From: Acridotheres tristis
Taxonomy: Eukaryota > Chordata > Aves > Passeriformes > Sturnidae
Assembly: GCA_037013685.1 (NCBI GenBank)
Contig: CM072891.1
Coordinates: 4,502,501 to 4,566,500 of the forward strand
Length of the DNA stretch: 64,000 bases
Direction: 5' to 3'
Shown here: positions 36,762 through 49,720 of the stretch, piece by piece
Layout of the letters: each line of letters opens with the position of its first letter
Position numbering within the stretch: position 1 is the stretch's first letter
Position numbers and translations under genes: made by a program
The notes under the pieces: model-generated
Told to the model about the DNA's origin: nothing
Seen by the model: the letters and a program-made list of their open reading frames with translations, nothing else
Databases searched by the model: none

Positions 36762-39700
36762 CTAGAAAGATGACGCAAAATGATCTGAGATTCATGGGAA
36801 CACTCTACAAAGGATTCAGTCATTCTTATAACAAAAGCTAATTTGTGAATTAACTTCAATATTTCTCCAAACATCAAACCATTTTATTAACTAAATGTGG
36901 TAGCAAGACCTTCGTCTTATCTTTGTGCTCTGCACCTAAATAAATTAATTGTAAGACTGAATTCTCACCAGGTCTACTAAAGAACGTCACCTCTTACTTG
37001 TAGGATGCTATTACACAGGAAAAGAAAAAGACACATCAAATATTTATTCTGGAATATGGCTTTCCCCTCCTTTTTTCTTTAAATTATATTTAAGAACTAT
37101 CAAAGACCCTGACTACATCAGAAGTTCCTTAGTTTGTCTGGTAGTTTACATTTTAGTATGAACAGGCTTATGTCTATTTTTCAGCAAAGAATCAATTCCT
37201 GACCAAGAAGAATTGAAAAATTGTCTTTTTATGTGCTCTCAACACTACTGCTGGAACACTGGACACTACTCAAAGTATTTCTTTTGGTCATGTCCGAATG
37301 TGCTTATTCTGTTGACACTCCACAGGGATTTCAGGATATTTTTCACATTTGGGTACAGATATTTGATTGTATAATACACTAACATTCAGACTGTAATACT
37401 TTCTGATGTCAGTTTAGGAGGAGGAGAAGAAAGAAGAGGAAGGGAAACCTTAATATTTTTTGGCTGGTTGAAATTAGTTATAAAGAAGGGGATCAGTGTA
37501 GTTCAGATGTTAGAAATGTAAAAAGCAAATTTCCCACAATGTCTAGGCTATTGGTATTTGTGATTTTGATTTATTTCATAAGGAAGATAGGACAGGAGCA
37601 CATCACAAGATGCAATACAGACACACCTTCTTAAAAAATACAAAATGTTGAAATTCATGCAGATTGTTCACTTCATAGTGTTGATGTACAAAAACTATTA
37701 AAAATACTACCTCCTATGCAAAATTAAAACTAATAGCTATGTTTTCCCTAAATTTATATTCTTAGTATTTGAACAATATTCAATCTATATTTCACCAAAT
37801 TTAATTTTAATATGGATGGTGGCACTCATATTTCGATACTTGGTAATAGTAAAAACTTAAAGCAATTGTTATCCCTTATTCCTGGAATACTTTTATTGAT
37901 GCTCATATTAGAGACAGTTAACTGACAAAATCTATACTAACCCATAAAAATGTTTCCCACCTGTGTTTTGTGTGATTTACAAATATTTAACTATGAAAAT
38001 ACTTAGTCACTCATCTATGCAAAATATTTTGACAAATAGAGAAAAAAGAGAAATGATACTGACATTTTCACATGAAAATGCAAAGTTAGTTCTTATTTAG
38101 AGTACTGAGATAGGAAAATACATGCACAAGTTGGAACACATGCTCTCTTCAAAAAAGATGTGATAGATATTTTAGGTTCCTCTTGTAGGTAGGTACTCAA
38201 TAATAAACTTATGTTAAAGTAGATACTGCATATTTTCTGTCAAAATTTGAAAAAAAATTATCCTGAAAGTTTTTTCTGCCTATATGTACAGCACATATGA
38301 TGGATATTAAGAAATTAATGCTATGGAAAGTGTTTTGTTCAAATGACAAAGAATTCAGGCTCTTTATCTCCTGAGTACACAAGCAGACAAGATAATTTTG
38401 CTCCAAGTTACCCTAAATGAATGCTGTGGAAGCATCACATCCTGTTGACTGATTCTTCTGTAAGTAACTGCTTGGTTTATTATGGTCATTTCTGAAGCTT
38501 TACATGAATTTGCTGAACTCTGCAGCACATTAACTTCTTACAGGGATAATTACAGGTTTGAGCAGTATGCAATTTGTATAGCATTCACTGACCTCCAAGT
38601 TGACCTTGTTCTGAGCAAATTCATAGGTTGTCATAAACCCCATTAGATATGCCTAGTTTGAGGCAAAACCTTTCCAGACTCTAGCTGTTGCAGATAATAT
38701 GACATTTGAAATCATTCCACTGAAGCATTTGTAAGTGCTTCTTACACCTTCTCCAGATATAATCAAACTAGCTCGCATCACTAAGCAAGAACTTCTGCTT
38801 AAACAATTTGTGGAAAAACCTCTTAAAGACAGCCCTGTATAATTTTAAAAGTTAAATCAGAGATCAATGATTTAAAACGGCAACTGACTGTGTGTTCACA
38901 TGCATTTTAGACAAATGTACACATGGTCACAATTACCAGGCATCAAACTAGACACAGACTACCTGAAATAGCTTCAACCAAGTAACTGAAGGCTAATACT
39001 TTATTCATTAGGGTGCAAAAATGGAGGACCATGACAACAGAATAGCTTAAATTGAGCATAAAACTACTTCAAACCCATAGTTACAATGCTAAGTATTATA
39101 CTGGAATTTTGTCATAGATTTTTAGAATCAATTCGGAACTTGTAAGATTTTGCAGTTAAAATATACAATCAGTAGTAAAACAGAGAATTAATTTTCAAAG
39201 ACACTAATTTTGTCCCAAATTATGGTTATTCTGGCAAAGTCACTAAGGGGGATTATATATGTGTGTGAGTTCCAAATAGAAAGAAGACACAAAAAAAAAT
39301 CAGCACTTTTTCAGTTCGGTAAAAACAGAAGGCAAATAAAAGGAAAGTTTGTAAAGACTATGCTGAACTATTTAGTCTATGCCTTTAAAAGACAGATCAC
39401 TGATCACCTCTCAGCATATTGGGACTTGTTTGTAGCTGGCAGTGACAGGTAAGCAGCTACAACCCAGCTGATGCTGCTGTGCCAGCTGGTGGGGTTTGCC
39501 AGCTGCCTGTTGCTTCTCCAGATTGTGAATGTATTGTTGTAATGGATGCAGCATCTTCTGGCTTAGTGACAAAATTGTGAGTGCTGCTGATAATTCATTT
39601 ACTTCACTGATCCACAGCATTATTTATTTTTTGTGTTTTGTCCCCTGTTTTTTAATGCTATTAAGTTAGCTGATATGCTGTTTACAAGTGTCTCCTCTAC

Positions 39701-42700
39701 ATCTTTAAAATCTTTATAATCTAATTAAAAAGTGAAGATATACCAAAGCTTGAATACACTAATAAATTATTATGTCATTCCCATTAGAAGGTGTTTCTCT
39801 AATGTAGCCAGAAACGTATCTCAATAAATACTATACAACAGACTTTACTGTTTTGTCTAACTTCAATGTCTACATTCTGTCCAGGACACTTACTGGTGCT
39901 GAAATCTGAAAAGATTCAGTTTACTTTAGTGATTAAAAGCTAAATCCTTCCTCCTGGTGGTGCATGGATTCCTTCCATAATATTTAAATTTACTGAGAAA
40001 AGCCATAAGCTAAAAAGCTGTTCTGCATATTACAGCATTTCCCTCCATTCCCACTCACCAAATTTCACAGTAAATCAACAGCCTGGACCCATGAGTAGAT
40101 TGCTGAAACCCTGTTCAAACAGAGGAAGAATATGCTGCACAAGAAGCCAAAATATGCCCCTCGAGCCATTCTGCATAAACACTCCAAGAGCTACCAATGA
40201 AATTTCAGAAGCATAAGACTAGACATTATCTCTCATATTCCTACTCAAGGGAGAGCCAAATTTGACTATGTTTTCCTTAACATGGATGAACCATATCTTT
40301 ATATTTTTAAGTCTATTTAGAATTTTATTAGTTGGAAAACATCTCCACTTTTAGTCTTTTTCTAAAGTACATACAAATGGCAATTTATCAGGTTCAAATA
40401 AGAGGCATGAAAGGAGCTAGTAAGAAAACTTACTTCAATTATCTTTACTCCTATCAGAACTGCAAAAATAAGACAAACCAAAAAACAGATATTCACCCTA
40501 TGGATAACTTCTATATTCTACATGACTTCAGGGCTTTATGATAAGCAAGGAATGCCAGTTATTTTTCTCAGCACAGCATAAAATATAAAAAGAAAGTGAG
40601 AGTGCCTCGGAAGCACGCACTAGCATTTTACTACTTCTGCTTTAGTTTGAACACTGTTTATTATCTTATGCAGACAGCTGAAGACAGTCATTGTGTTTCA
40701 ACCCTACAAAGCTTCCAACATTTTCTGCAATATCTGCCCTTCTTGCAGAAACACAAAATTTATTAATTGTAATTCCTCATTTAGTTAGATGGACAAAAAA
40801 CTTGCTGACAGGCATATCCCTTTCAGTTAAAAAAATGCAATTCACTCAAAATATTGACACTCTTAGTAAATGAGAACACATGTTAATAATTATGTGAAGT
40901 CTGTTAGAGATAATAGACAACAGAAAAGCCATTATCTTTAATGTCCTCCTGCGTCTTTGAAACTATAATCATTGCACTAAAGGGCCAAAAATGATTGATG
41001 GACTTTCATTTGGAGCATACACCTGACACAAATTACTTGACATTTACTCATTTTTTTGGTAAGAAGAAGACAGAGTGGCATCACAAATATCCAACTATCC
41101 TGTTTCTTGAAAAAGTATAGAAAATATGAATTTTTGAGGATAAATTACTAACAAGTGCTCAGATCTATTGGAAAAACTAATACAACTTCAAAATATGTGT
41201 TAAATCTAGCAAAGGAGCTACAAAATGCCCATGGAAAAAACTGCAGCAAAGAAATATTTTTAAAATATATCTTTTTTAAGATTACAGAATATCATAGCTT
41301 AATACTTAATGAATAATGTATTTTATTTATTGGATTCATATTCAGGTGCTAAGGGACTTTTTGTTTTCTTCCAGTAATTTGAATTTTTCCTGCTGCAGAT
41401 TCAACCACTTCAGAACTATAAAATAACTATGAAATAAATCCCACTCCTTCTATATACTATTCATCCACCTAGAGTCTCTGGGAAAGGCAGGAATCATCTC
41501 CATTTCCTGGACTTCAAACATTTACTGCATTATATTATTTCATATAAGATTATAATGCATCTAAGCTTTAAATCAAAAACCTCTTTCTGAGAAAAGAATT
41601 ATATTTTTAATATTTAAATATATTGCAAAATATTTTGGTCCAATATTGAGACATAACCAATATATTCATCTAGCCAGTAAATTCTCCCAATCAGAAAAAA
41701 TTAATACATAATATCAAAACCTCAGAACACTAATTTTTATCATTATCTATATAATATAGTAGAACACTAAATAAAAGATTGTATACATGCAGAGAAGAGA
41801 AGAAGAGTTTCCTGAATTATTTTAGAGGCTGTTCAGTTGGAAAAAAACTTAAAGTTCTTCCAAATGTGCTACATTTTCCAAAGGGCTGCCTGAGCAAGGA
41901 AGCATGAGCAGCCACACAGTTTGCAGAGCTTCTAAACCCAGATAAAAATTACCATTCAAACTTCAAGTCTTCAAGTATATATGTGTGTACTAGAAAGGTA
42001 CACCGGACTTTTGTTTAACCTATATTGTTTTTACATTATATCACTATCAAGTGAACGTACTCTGTTTTTCCAAAGTAAGTTAGTGTATTTCTAAAAATAA
42101 GTAAAATCACCTTCTATACAGTCCTTTAAGTTCTATTACTATTGCTGCTAAGATTTTTAATTTCCCTTCCTTTCCTCCCCCACATACTTGTCAGAAGCCT
42201 CTAGAAATCAGAGTAACCCAATAAGCCATTTCTCCTGGCATGAATGCAACAAATTTGGGAATCATGAAAGTGTTTCCATCCTTGAAAAAAGTATAGCCAG
42301 CTGTTTCAATCCATAGGACAATGGACAGAAAGTGGACTTTATGTCTTTTAATCGATTTACAGTGTCAAGATGTTGAAAAGGCACTCAAAATGTCATTCTC
42401 GGCATTTCTGCACTTCAAGGCAGTTATCAATTATATGTGTACCATTCTAAACAAACTTTCCTAAAGAGCTCCAAATACAGAAATACAATTTCCCTAGCCA
42501 AAATTTTTCTGCATTCCTTTGGTATCCTTGCTCTTAGAAAGCTTTTCATAATTTTTCTTTGCAGCAGCTGCATGCACTTGATTACACTTATAACTGTCCC
42601 AATCAACCTTCTCCTTCCTAGACTAAACAATCATAAAAATTTGATTCTTTCCTTAGAGACTACTTCACTTTTCGTCATTCTCCCTCTCCTTGACTCTTTA

Positions 42701-43189
42701 CAGTTAGAAAACTTTTAATGAAGGGTTGTAGTGCCTAAATCTAGGTGCAGTTCTTAACTGAGACACGGCTGAGTAGTCTGCCTTGCAAGCAATACTCCTT
42801 GATCTATCAGAGTTCTTCTCTTCATTTTTAGTAGTACCATGATTTGAAAATTCATGTTCCTCTTGTGAGCCACTAAGACTTTCTGCTGAACTATTACCAG
42901 TCAGTTAGCCAGCTGTACCCCATCTTATTTTTTAGGTAGCTGAATATCCTTAATTATATTAACCTCGTGGTTAATTGCATTAGCTTGGTGCTTATCTTTG
43001 TCTGGCAGACTTGATCTCAGATACATGAAAGCCTTCTGAAGGATCTATTTCAGTACATTTGAAGCCTCTTGCAAATAGGTGGTAGCTGCAGAGTTGGTTA
43101 TTATGCTATCCAAGAAATAAATGAAAATACCGAGGTCAATATAACCAGCAGAAAAGTCCACAGAGTCCTCGGTGTATTCTATTTTGACA

Positions 43190-43345
43190 GTGAGTATATA
43201 TATGAATAGAAATATTATTGATGATATATTGAAATTTTATTGATATATTATAAATATTAATTTTATAAAATATATATTATATTGCAATTATATAATATAC
43301 ATGTATAAATAAGTAAATACGTGTGCATATATATATGAATATATC
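43190..43345. repeat. TA-rich block
   Basis: Over 150 bp of almost pure A/T with many ATAT and TATA steps and self-complementary stretches, such as 'aaatatatattatat'. A CR1 fragment begins about 50 bp to the right. Confidence 0.85.
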
Positions 43346-43394
43346 CTCAGAAGTTTACTTTTTGAGCATAACTTGCCAAATGGTACTAGAAAAT

Positions 43395-43490
43395 AGACCA
43401 GGAGAGACCATTCCAATGGTTAATAATCCTTTCTGTGAAGAAATTCTTCCTAATGCCCAACCTAAACCTCTCCTGGTGCAGCTTATGTAG
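43395..43490 (-). mobile_element. CR1 LINE short fragment
   Basis: About 95 bp match the CR1 'ggagaggtttaggttgggca' segment followed by 'ttaggaagaatttcttcaca' when read on the minus strand. Both ends of a normal copy are missing. It lies just right of a TA-rich block. Confidence 0.8.
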
Positions 43491-45279
43491 TATGTTTAGA
43501 CACTTCCAGCTGAAGATGGCAGGTGTCTATCAGCTGTAAGTAAAAAAACCCACAGCATGCAGTGAATTTTTTAAATCTGTGTTGCCATACAGTGGCTACT
43601 ACGTGGAAAAATGGGTAAGAACAGAACAAACTGAAATTTATACAGGCTTTCCACAGAAGTATTCTTTTCACAGCCTAAGTATACAGATTATGACAACTGG
43701 TTTCACAAAACTAATAATTCTGAGAATAAACTGAATAATACTGTTCTATTTTGAACTGCAAAATAATTAAATGAGAATGAATTAACCACTAATTTAAAAG
43801 ATAAAATCTTACTTCCAACTGAAAAAGGAACTTCACCGTGAGGCACTGATGTAATTCTCATTCAAGGAGCAAAGTATTGAATAATCATGTTTCAATAAGC
43901 AGACCTGCACCATCTATGGGGCTGTCATTGCCCTAAATACCAAAGAGGCTGAACTTAGTGTAAGTTAAAGGCTATGAAATGGGGCATAGCTTGTGCAGAG
44001 AAGAGGTTTAGTGCAGTGGATGGGTCAGTCTTAACAGGTATCATTAAATAAAACAGCTTAACTATTTCAAACACAAACTACAACTTCATCGCTGTACCTG
44101 TATCTTGCTCTGGAAGGTTATTTTAGAGAAAATGAAAAAGGAAATTATAAATAAATACATAATGGCATGACATCAGCTAAATCTGTGATATATGATGAGA
44201 CTCATAAGATTAGTGTTTCTTAATGTCTGTAGAAAGCATCTTTAACCAGACTGTACAAACCCTTGCAATGTGACACTGGAACCATTTTTAAGACACCAGA
44301 CAAGCAGAAATTCATATACTGAAGAAAAAGATTCTCGCTAAACCCCTAGTAGATATAACTATTAGAAAAAAGGCAAGAAACTTTGAGAGCCAAAAAACTC
44401 ATGAGGAAACCAGAAATGAAACCAGTCAAACTGACAGCTTTATATCGATCTACAGGAGCTCTCTGTTATTATGTACTAATAAACCTTTCTGTAAGTAAAT
44501 AAAATGCCTCTCTACTACTGTATAATTTGCAGCCCACCAAGACTGATCCACTGGAGCCAGCCTGCAGATATCTGGGCATTCAGAGAGACAAAGGAAAACA
44601 CAGGACCATCTAAGAGGGTCAACTGTCTGTAAAAACATTCAGCTGCTCCTATGAGTCATTTAACTGAGAAAGGTGAAACGACAGGATATACTAAAATCTT
44701 CCGTACTCAATCAAAATTTTCTTTGAATTCTAAAAGCAGATTTATTTTTAATTTTTAAATTGACCAAGTGATGGAATGTTTCACGTCACTGACCATGATT
44801 TTTGTAAATCCTCACAGCAAACCCGACAGTTCCTATGGTTTGTAATGCCATGATCACGACCCTATCTGTTTTCCAAACCAAAGACATGGCAATAGATATA
44901 ATTCTAAATTTATTTTTTAGGGAATTTATTTTTGTATTTTCCCACAGTACTTTAAAGGAACCTTTTCCATTTCATTAATTTCAGTAAAATATCCATCGTC
45001 TTAAAACAGTAAGTTTACCTTTAATAACAAAGCAAAATAATTAAAACATTGATAGAAATAAAAAATATGTCTTTGTATGAAAATACACTGGTTGCTCACA
45101 AGAAATAATGCATATTATTACATCAATATGTTTTGTAAGTATTATCCAATTCGATTTTGGATAAGCCAAGAGAGATCACTAAAAAATCAGGCTACTCAAA
45201 CAAATAAGTTAGTTTACAAAGCAGCAATGAAAAAGAAAAAAACAATTTCATCTTTCAGTACACAGGCCAAATTCTGTAC

Positions 45280-45444
45280 CTGATTTGCTGTCACCCCCTG
45301 AAGAGATAGATATACTCCCTTAATTACTGGAGATTTTGAAATTAAAAGGCAACTATTTGTGCATATTACTTCCTCATTGAAGTTACAGTGATTAAATTCT
45401 TGAAAGTTCTTTAGAAACTTGTATTTCCTATTACGTAACTCTTC
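45280..45444 (-). other. FMN1: Candidate in-frame cassette exon of FMN1 (165 nt)
   Basis: On the minus strand 'ttaccattttcag' is followed by 55 stop-free codons and then ATCAG|GTACAG. The block is phase 0-0 and lies in the phase-0 intron between the FH2 linker exon (46658-46808) and the knob exon (36674-36761), so inclusion would insert 55 residues without a frameshift. The peptide starts EELRNRKYKFLKNF and ends KGVYLSLQGVTANQ. It resembles no formin sequence that I know, the donor is weak, and open frames of this length are common by chance here, so it is only a candidate. Confidence 0.2.
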
Positions 45445-46608
45445 CTGAAAATGGTAAATTAATGAAATGTAAAAATAAGTATTAGAAAGAAGGCATAAGA
45501 TATGTGAACTAATGGAATTTATGGATACTGCTGCTACATATCACATTCACTTCAAGTATTTTTCAAGTAAAATATCTCAAAACATTTTTCACAGAGATGT
45601 TCATGCCCAACTTCAGTCTGGTATTTTAAGGACTGTAACAATTATGTCTTTGGTATGCATTTACAAATGCCAGTATGTCCCCATCCAGGCCCCATTTTTA
45701 ATTATTTACTTTTTGCATCCCATGAATTTGAATTCTATAAATTCTGCAGCCTTATTGATACTTCTCATTAGTTGTTGCATTCAGACAATACAGGGAATTT
45801 ATGACCAAAGATGTTCTGAAAGATCAGAGAGCACCAATATGTACACATGCTTCATATTCTATGTATTATAAAACTGAAGGTAGCAAGCACAGCTCACATG
45901 CCAAGTGCCCTCTTGTGGTTCCAAGCAGGTAAACTCAAAGAGATTTAAAATAAATGTTTCAGATGTGCAATCACACTGTTTTAGGAAAACAGTATTGATT
46001 ATTATTCAGTCTAGAATTTTTCTGGCAGCAAACACTACGAATGGCATCTCTTTTTCCTATCTGCACATCCCTGTTGGCAAGTGCCATCTGTCTCTGTAAT
46101 GGATCATGTCTGAAGCAGACAGTATCTGCTCTACAGCAATGGCACAGCATGTAGCTTTGGCCATTAAACATATGATTGTCCTGGCTCTTCCTGACACAAC
46201 TCCTTAGCTACACTGGAAAAAAAAAATTGACTTTTCTTATTCAAAATGTTGCTTTAAATTTTATTTTTCAAATAAAAATAATCTCAGTGGAAGAGAGGTT
46301 TGCCAGAGTAACTAATGACAGGCATTAACTACAAATCAGCTCAATGGCAAATAATGGCCCGATATATTGGCACTTTCAGATATGATTCAGAACTTTAATT
46401 CTATTCTCTATACATTATTTTTTCTACCTCACTGGAATGTGGCACTTTCACTATCGAAGGCAAAAATCTTACAAGGTAAATAATAGCCCTGCATTCTCAG
46501 GCAAGAGAATTGAGATTGAATCAGCAATCCATAGTTTTCTTTCTTGCTCATTCACAAAATATCCAAAAATTTAAAGGAAGTTTTCTCAAAATGAAAGACT
46601 AAACAGTA

Positions 46609-46655
46609 CCACACACACACAAAAAAAAAAAAAGACAAAGAAAGAAACAATAAAT
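46609..46655 (-). promoter_or_regulatory. Candidate intronic splicing element: U-rich then T13 and GT repeat
   Basis: On the gene strand, the weak donor GTATTT of the exon ending at 46658 is followed by a pyrimidine-rich stretch (tgtttctttctttgtc), a run of 13 T (46633-46621) and a GT repeat of five to six units (to 46610). U-rich sequence close after a weak 5' splice site is the known setting for TIA1/TIAL1 help, and UG repeats bind TDP-43 and CELF proteins. Function is inferred from position only. Confidence 0.35.
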
Positions 46656-46657
46656 AC

Positions 46658-46808
46658 CTTTTTGGCCTTGGTTTTTTTTTCATAAGTCTCTGATAATGGT
46701 TTTCTTTTTTCCTGAGTGGTGTCTTTGGAGAATAAATATTCAAATTCAGTAGTGTCAAGTATATCAGGTTCTTCCAGTGATTCCCATAATGTTGGCATAG
46801 CAGTTTTC
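46658..46808 (-). CDS. FMN1: FMN1 exon, FH2 lasso/linker (151 nt)
   Basis: The acceptor is cccgttatag and the donor is AAAAAG|GTATTT. The first base completes an Arg codon carried over from the FH1 exon. It then encodes 50 residues, including [14 protein letters not shown] and [10 protein letters not shown], and ends with a lysine-rich stretch (KKTKAKK). The exon ends in phase 0. In FH2 structures this part forms the lasso end and the flexible linker that joins the two halves of the ring-shaped dimer. The donor is weak: it has T at +4, +5 and +6. It is followed by a U-rich and UG-repeat stretch, described separately. Confidence 0.97.
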
Positions 46809-48589
46809 CTATAACGGGAAAGGTAATAAATTTCTAAACATTATGGGAAAGTGTAATAGATCTAACTATTATAGATGAAAATCCATGATAGATTTAAACT
46901 CAAAGCAACTCAAAGAGCATTCCTTTCCTATACCTTGCTCCTGTAAGGAGTCAAAAAGTTTTTCTATTAGTTATTAGTTTCAGCTATTTAGTCCATGCCT
47001 GCTAGACTATCGAAATGCATCATTTGTATGGCACTGTTCTTTGTGCAACAACGGCAGCTTGTGCAAATATATCTCAAGAGATTTCTGCTGCTTCAACTAG
47101 GATTAGAAGTACTCCAATGTCAGCTTTTTTGAGAAATTCCCAGTAATCTATTTAGACCTATAAAAATAAACAATATCAACAAATAGTGAACAAACCTTAT
47201 TCAAGCACATTTTAAGAGCATTTGGGGCAATTTGCATAGGACTTGATTTACTTCATGTTATCCACAGCTGTTGTATGCTCATATTTATCCTTGCTGCAGT
47301 TCTGAGAAACTAGAGTAATTATGTGGCTCGTATTTTGGGAGACTGGCCAGTATTCTTCTCCATTTACCCAACTGCAAATTTTAAGTATGGATTATCTTCC
47401 CTTCCCTTCTTTTTTTACCTTCCAAGACCAGCTTTAGTTTTGGATCAGTTGGGAGCTTGTTTACACAATCCTCTTGTTTTATCTGGATAAGGGGAGAATA
47501 ATAAGTAATGCTACAAACATTGTGCATCAATTTGAAAGGGGTTTGTATCAAAATTTCAGTTATTTCAGGAAAATACATGGGACAAAACTCCTAAGTGTTC
47601 TTGTCTGTTTATCAGTAGAAGGTGTGACCACTTCTTCCAGCAGATGTCACTAAAAGGCAGTGAAATTATTTGCAATTAAAAAAAAAAAGATGAAAACCAC
47701 TGTAAAATAGAAATGGCTGATGTCACTAAACAGAGATGCAATATGCAACAAAATGGAATACCTACCAATTCAAAAGGAATCAATTTTTTTCTTTTTTTTT
47801 TTCAAATTTAGGATTTTTTTCTACTTAATACTCAACTGTCTATTACCATGAATGCTTAAGGAACTTTTCATTTTTTTCTATTAGCATCTGCTGATGCAGC
47901 ATATTCCATGTCACAGGACATGCTTAGAGCTCCACAGCTTTGCTCTTCCTGATATTGGTTGTTGTATTAGCAATACAACAAGTAATTAAGGACTCTTTCT
48001 AGCTCTGCAACAGGAAGTCCTGGACAGCTTCTGATCTGAGCAGCAAACCCTTGAAGTAATTTCCAGTTCTAATACAGACCATGAAAATGTTGGACCATTA
48101 CCAGTGGTGACCAGTAGTTCAACAGAAGTCTCTGAATTATACCTTACCTTGCAAAAGCTTGGTGAACCAGCACTATTTCAGAAAGAAAACTATTTCATTG
48201 ATTCAAAGGGAAGAATTACAATAAAGTTTTTTAATGGACCAACCATTTATTCACAATGAAACAATTATGCCAAAGAAATACTGGGAAAGTAAAACAAAGA
48301 TGTTCAAGTCTCCTGCTCCAAAATATTTCAATTATGAAAAAATGTATTTTCCAGAAAATTTTAATTATTTTTAATTCTGAAAAACTAAGAATATACAACT
48401 GACATTTCACTAATTTCTTTGTTCCTGTCAAATATTTTATATAAAATATGAACACCTTACAATGTTTCATTACACCAGAATGATACTTCCTCATAAAAAT
48501 AAATTCAAAGCTGTAAAGTAAAATAAAACTCATACTTGACTGCAGATATTTACTCCAAAGGTGTTTAAATATAATAGAGAAATCTGAAA

Positions 48590-48790
48590 ATAAAATATCA
48601 TTATAATAGTAATTTAAATAAATACATAATTTATAAAAATAATTATTACAGGATAAATAAACTAAAATAATTCCTAAAATTTAAAGTAGAATATATAATA
48701 TAATCACACTATATAATACTGTATGTAATATACTGTGTGTATATATTGTATAGCAGGTATAATATTACGATGCATTATAAATGTAAGTCA
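48590..48790. repeat. Very AT-rich low-complexity segment
   Basis: About 200 bp dominated by A and T with ATAAT and TATAT steps. No unit length is clear. Confidence 0.7.
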
Positions 48791-49339
48791 TATGTAGGAA
48801 TACAATTTAACTTATTAAAGTGTTTAAATTTAGCATCCTGGTAACTGCTGCTAGGCTAACATGAGTTTGAACACAGATAACAATGATTTAAACTTTAAGA
48901 TCCAAATAATAATGAAATTTTATTACTTGCATTAATGCAGGACCTGAATTAATGAACAATGCTTCATTTAAATAAAATAGTCTGTGTCACTTAAGCATCC
49001 CCCAAAAATCGTTTTTGATCCATGCCTCCTAATGAACTCTAAATTACAGTAATAAACACAAGAAAGATTGTCAGAATCAGTCAAATCCAAATGAGCAGCT
49101 GAGTAGCTGTGGCAGCAAGGTTTTAATGCTTGTTCAGAAAGTGTAATTGCGAGAACTGCTCTTCTCCCTTCAGCTAAATAAACGGGTAGCATAAACAAAG
49201 ACTGCAGGATCATTTAAAAAAACCTGTCCAAAAATTGCTTATTTATGCCTGTTCACAAACGACCACTTATAAAATAATCACAAACTGTATACTTTGTAGC
49301 AACTTTGGATTTGGTACAACAGAATACACTACTCGAATA

Positions 49340-49720
49340 CTGCTATAGAACCATTGAACGACCTGGGTTGAAAGAACCCTGAAGCCTATCTCATTCCAGC
49401 CCCTTGCCATGGGCAGGGACAATCTCCACCAGACCAGGCTGCACAGGGCCCCATCCAGTGTGGCCTTGAACACTTCCAGGAAAGAAGCATCTGCAGCTCC
49501 TCTTGGAAACCTTTTAGTGCCTCACCACTCTCACAGTAAAGAATTTCTTCCTTACATTCCATCTAAATCTACTTGCACTGTTCCACAAATCTAACTGATA
49601 CTGGGAGCTGCCCCAGCTCAGGTGCAGGACCTTGCACTTGGCCTTGTTTGAGGTCCCACTATCCGAGCATATCAAGGTCCCTCCTTCAAGCACACTGCAT
49701 CCTTCCTTCAAGAACATTTA
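49340..49720 (-). mobile_element. CR1 LINE 3' fragment
   Basis: The plus strand reads 'agaaccattgaacgacctgg', 'cattccagccccttgccatg', 'ccagaccaggctgcacaggg' and 'cttgcacttggccttgtttg', all reverse-complement CR1 phrases. The 'ccttgcacttggcc' and 'gaacctcatgaggt'-like end are typical of one avian CR1 group. No coding capacity remains. Confidence 0.88.

Larger units (their letters stand above)
36762..46657 (-). other. FMN1: FMN1 intron (9.9 kb)
   Basis: It contains a polypurine tract at about 37415-37447, an E-box-rich, less AT-rich patch at about 39425-39620, a TA-rich block at about 43190-43345 beside a CR1 fragment (43395-43490), a candidate in-frame cassette exon at 45280-45444, and a T13/GT-repeat (gene strand) just after its 5' splice site. 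Confidence 0.86.

Noticed and set aside
45512..45871. 119-codon open frame on the plus strand
   Set aside because: No recognisable domain, antisense to FMN1, no splice or promoter context; consistent with chance.
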